Position numbers and translations under genes: made by a program | Shown here: positions 6,488 through 9,019 of the stretch, in pieces | How positions within the stretch are numbered: the first letter of the stretch is position 1 | How the letters are laid out: the number at the start of each line of letters is the position of its first letter | The notes under the pieces: generated by a model | The model's database searches: none | The model's input: the letters and a program-made list of their open reading frames with translations, nothing else | Told to the model about the DNA's origin: nothing | Assembly: GCA_003454415.1 (NCBI GenBank) | Contig: DMKG01000075.1 | Span: 10,860-19,878, forward strand | Length of the DNA: 9,019 nucleotides | From: Alphaproteobacteria bacterium | GTDB lineage: Bacteria; Pseudomonadota; Alphaproteobacteria; UBA11222 | Reading direction: 5' to 3'

Positions 6488-9019
6488 CTAAACACCATCC
6501 CTATTCCCACCCGCTCCCTCTTCGCCGTCTGCGCCATTCGCCGAATCCTCTCCGGCATCCTCCAGATGCGCCACCCCCACTACCCGTTCTTCCTCGGCTG
6601 TGCGTAAAAGGGTTACGCCCTGGGTCATACGGCCAGCAACGCGAATCCCCTCCACCGGCAGACGGATCAGTTGACCGCCATCGGTCACCAGCATGACTTC
6701 ATCCTCTTCCGTAACCGGGAAAGCGGCAACCAGCGGTCCATTGCGGGGGGATACCGACATCGCCCAGATGCCTTTGCCGCCCCGTCTGGTGATCCGGTAT
6801 TCATAGGCGGAGGTGCGCTTGCCAAAGCCGTTTTCGCTGACGGTGAGAATGAACTGCTCGAACGCCCCCAGCTCACCATAACGATCCGAACTCAGAATCG
6901 CCTCCTCCGTATCCGCCGCATCGGTTTCATCCTCCTCACCCAGAGCGTCCTCGATTTCCTGCATGTCCTCGGCCAAACCCGCCTCTATCGAACGGCGGAT
7001 GGCGGCGGCCTGCCGAAGATAAGCGCGATTCTCGGCCGGGGTGGAATCGACATGCCCCAGAATCGAAAGGGAAATCACCCGGTCGTCATCCTCAAGGCGG
7101 ATGCCCCTCACCCCGCTGGAGTCCCGCCCGCGGAACAGCCGCACCTCCGGCACCGGGAAGCGCACACATTTACCGTTGCGGCTGGTCAGAAGAACATCAT
7201 GACGCTTGGTGCAGATCGCGACGCCAATAATTTCATCACCGGGGTCGAGCTTCATGGCGATCTTGCCATTCGCCTTGACGCTGGCGAAATCCGAAAGTTC
7301 GTTACGGCGCACATTGCCGCTGGCGGTGGCGAACATCACGTTCAGATTGGGCCAGCTCTCCATGTCCGAAGGCAGGGGCATGATGGTGTTGATGGTCTCA
7401 TCCGGTGCGAGAGGCAGCAGGTTGATCATCGGCCGGCCTCGGGCCTGGGGCGTGGCCAAAGGCAGACGCAGTACTTTAAGTTTATAAACTATACCCTTGG
7501 AAGAAAAGAATAATACCGGCGTGTGCGTGTTCGCCACAAAAAGTTGGGAGACGAAATCCTCTTCCCGGGTCGCCATCCCTGTGCGTCCCTTGCCTCCGCG
7601 CCGCTGGGCGCGATAGGTGGAAAGCGGAACCCGTTTGATATAGCCGTTATGGGTGACCGTCACCACCATGTCCTCACTGGCGATCAGATCTTCGTCATCC
7701 AGATCATCAGCGGCTTCGACAATCTCGGATCTGCGCGGCGTCGCGAAGGTCTCGCGGATTTCCGCCAGATCATCACGGATAATTTCCAGCACCCGTTCCC
7801 GCGAGTGCAGGATCGCCAGATAATCCTCGATCTTCACGCCTAATTCCTTCAGCTCTTCGCCGATTTCCTCGCGGCCGAGCCCGGTTAGCCGCGCGAGCCG
7901 CAATTCCAGTATGGCGCGCGCATGTTCGTCACTGAGACGGTAAGTGCCGCTATCGGATACCTTATGTCGTGGATCGGCCACCAGCTTCACCAGCGGCCCC
8001 ACATCCCCTGCCGGCCAATCTACCGCCAGCAGGGACTCACGGGCGGATGCGGGATTGGGGGCGCCGCGAATGATGGCGATCACCGGATCGATATTAGCGA
8101 CAGCGATTGCAAGGCCCACCAGAACATGGGCGCGGTCACGGGCCTGGGACAGTTCATGGCGGGTGCGCCGTGTGACCACCTCCTCGCGAAAATCCACGAA
8201 GCTGGCGATCAGCTGGCGAAGATTCATGATTTCAGGCCGGTTCCCCTGCAAGGCCAGCAAAGCACAGCCAAAACTCGTCTGCAGGGCGGTATGCCGGTGA
8301 AGCTGATTGAGCACCACATCCGCAGAGGCGTCATGGCGGATTTCGATCACCACCCGCATGCCTGTACGGTCGGATTCGTCGCGAAGCTCGGAGATCCCCT
8401 CGATACGCTTTTCACGCACAAGTTCTGCTATCCGCTCGATCAGGTTCGCCTTGTTCACCTGATAGGGAAGCTCGGTGATGATCAGGGCCTCGCGATCCTT
8501 GCGCAACTGCTCCACATGTGTGCGTCCCCGCATGAGGACAGCGCCACGCCCCGTTTCATAGGCCGAACGGATGCCTCCCTGCCCCATGATCAGACCCGCG
8601 GTGGGGAAATCCGGCCCGGGAATGATCTTGATCAGTTCCGTGATGCTGATATCGGGGTTTTCGATATAGGCAAGACAGCCGTCGATCACCTCCCCCAGGT
8701 TATGGGGCGGGATATTGGTCGCCATGCCGACCGCAATGCCGCTGGCGCCGTTCACCAGCAGATTGGGAAAGCGCGCGGGCAGGACCACCGGTTCTTTTTC
8801 CGAACCATCGTAATTAGGACGGAAATCCACCGTATCCTTGTCCAGATCGTCCAGCAGCGTATGGGCGGCGCGCGCCATGCGCACCTCTGTATAGCGCATC
8901 GCGGCAGGGGGATCGCCATCCACCGAGCCGAAATTGCCCTGCCCGTCAACCAGCGGAAGGCGCATGGAAAACTCCTGCGCCATACGCACCAGGGCGTCGT
9001 AAATCGACTGGTCGCCATG
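6488..9019 (-). CDS. gyrA: DNA gyrase subunit A, 5' end outside window
   Basis: Breakage-reunion subunit of DNA gyrase, which with GyrB (not in the window) introduces negative supercoils. The reading frame is open to the right edge, beginning [15 protein letters not shown], equivalent to E. coli His80 onward; about 79 N-terminal residues are missing and 843 are visible. Numbered from the first visible codon, catalytic Tyr43 in AAMRYTE matches E. coli Tyr122. The core continues through GPDFPTAG and IPYQVNK-like blocks and the coiled coil. The C-terminal beta-pinwheel carries a canonical GyrA box QRRGGKG (472-478), which marks GyrA rather than ParC. About 60 extra, largely acidic residues (about 656-720) interrupt the pinwheel, and a second box-like RRGGKG follows at 745-750. 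The tail is acidic. The E. coli Ser83 position is Gln, followed by Ser, and Asp87 is retained. Confidence 0.98.
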   Translation of the reverse strand, partial: HGDQSIYDALVRMAQEFSMRLPLVDGQGNFGSVDGDPPAAMRYTEVRMARAAHTLLDDLDKDTVDFRPNYDGSEKEPVVLPARFPNLLVNGASGIAVGMATNIPPHNLGEVIDGCLAYIENPDISITELIKIIPGPDFPTAGLIMGQGGIRSAYETGRGAVLMRGRTHVEQLRKDREALIITELPYQVNKANLIERIAELVREKRIEGISELRDESDRTGMRVVIEIRHDASADVVLNQLHRHTALQTSFGCALLALQGNRPEIMNLRQLIASFVDFREEVVTRRTRHELSQARDRAHVLVGLAIAVANIDPVIAIIRGAPNPASARESLLAVDWPAGDVGPLVKLVADPRHKVSDSGTYRLSDEHARAILELRLARLTGLGREEIGEELKELGVKIEDYLAILHSRERVLEIIRDDLAEIRETFATPRRSEIVEAADDLDDEDLIASEDMVVTVTHNGYIKRVPLSTYRAQRRGGKGRTGMATREEDFVSQLFVANTHTPVLFFSSKGIVYKLKVLRLPLATPQARGRPMINLLPLAPDETINTIMPLPSDMESWPNLNVMFATASGNVRRNELSDFASVKANGKIAMKLDPGDEIIGVAICTKRHDVLLTSRNGKCVRFPVPEVRLFRGRDSSGVRGIRLEDDDRVISLSILGHVDSTPAENRAYLRQAAAIRRSIEAGLAEDMQEIEDALGEEDETDAADTEEAILSSDRYGELGAFEQFILTVSENGFGKRTSAYEYRITRRGGKGIWAMSVSPRNGPLVAAFPVTEEDEVMLVTDGGQLIRLPVEGIRVAGRMTQGVTLLRTAEEERVVGVAHLEDAGEDSANGADGEEGAGGNRDGV

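Noticed and set aside
6671..7513. Long plus-strand open frame (280 codons) inside gyrA
   Set aside because: It is entirely antisense to the well-conserved GyrA C-terminal domain. Long antisense frames are common opposite GC-biased codons, and the product looks like no known protein.

Overview
The window reads as a conserved housekeeping block of an alphaproteobacterium. Every confident gene lies on the minus strand. In transcription order they are gyrA (5' end beyond the right edge), coaD, a cytosolic cyclophilin, a secreted cyclophilin, queA, tgt and a membrane-bound sensor histidine kinase. Three things support the placement. The order gyrA-coaD-ppi-ppi-queA-tgt is one I associate with alphaproteobacteria. 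Tgt can be numbered against the Zymomonas mobilis enzyme with a constant offset of ten residues. GyrA carries the acidic insertion in its C-terminal domain that I associate with that class. Base composition looks moderate, a little over 50% G+C, so a genus cannot be named.

Right part (6488-9019): most of GyrA, the DNA-cleaving subunit of gyrase. A 183-base gap holding an imperfect tandem repeat leads to coaD (coenzyme A synthesis). Middle (4704-5772): two cyclophilin-type peptidyl-prolyl isomerases in tandem, about two thirds identical, one without and one with a signal peptide, so one duplicated fold serves cytosol and periplasm. A 174-base gap with two hairpins separates them from queA and tgt (2353-4529). 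These overlap by four bases and encode consecutive chromosomal steps of queuosine tRNA modification: Tgt inserts preQ1 at position 34 and QueA then turns it into epoxyqueuosine.

Left part: 32 bases after tgt comes a 617-residue histidine kinase with six predicted membrane segments, a PAS-type sensor and a complete HisKA/HATPase core. No response regulator is visible. The remaining ~466 bases have no convincing gene. They hold a rightward terminator at the extreme left edge (belonging to something outside the window), an inverted-repeat element that could be a small structured RNA, and a leftward terminator candidate for the kinase transcript.

Most of the window is ordinary conserved biology. 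Points that deserve a second look: Tgt lacks two of the four zinc ligands known from Z. mobilis; an orphan kinase is attached to the queuosine genes; queA has no well-placed ribosome binding site; GyrA has Gln at the position of E. coli Ser83; and the left intergenic region contains an unexplained inverted repeat. I found no mobile element, CRISPR array, tRNA or rRNA gene.
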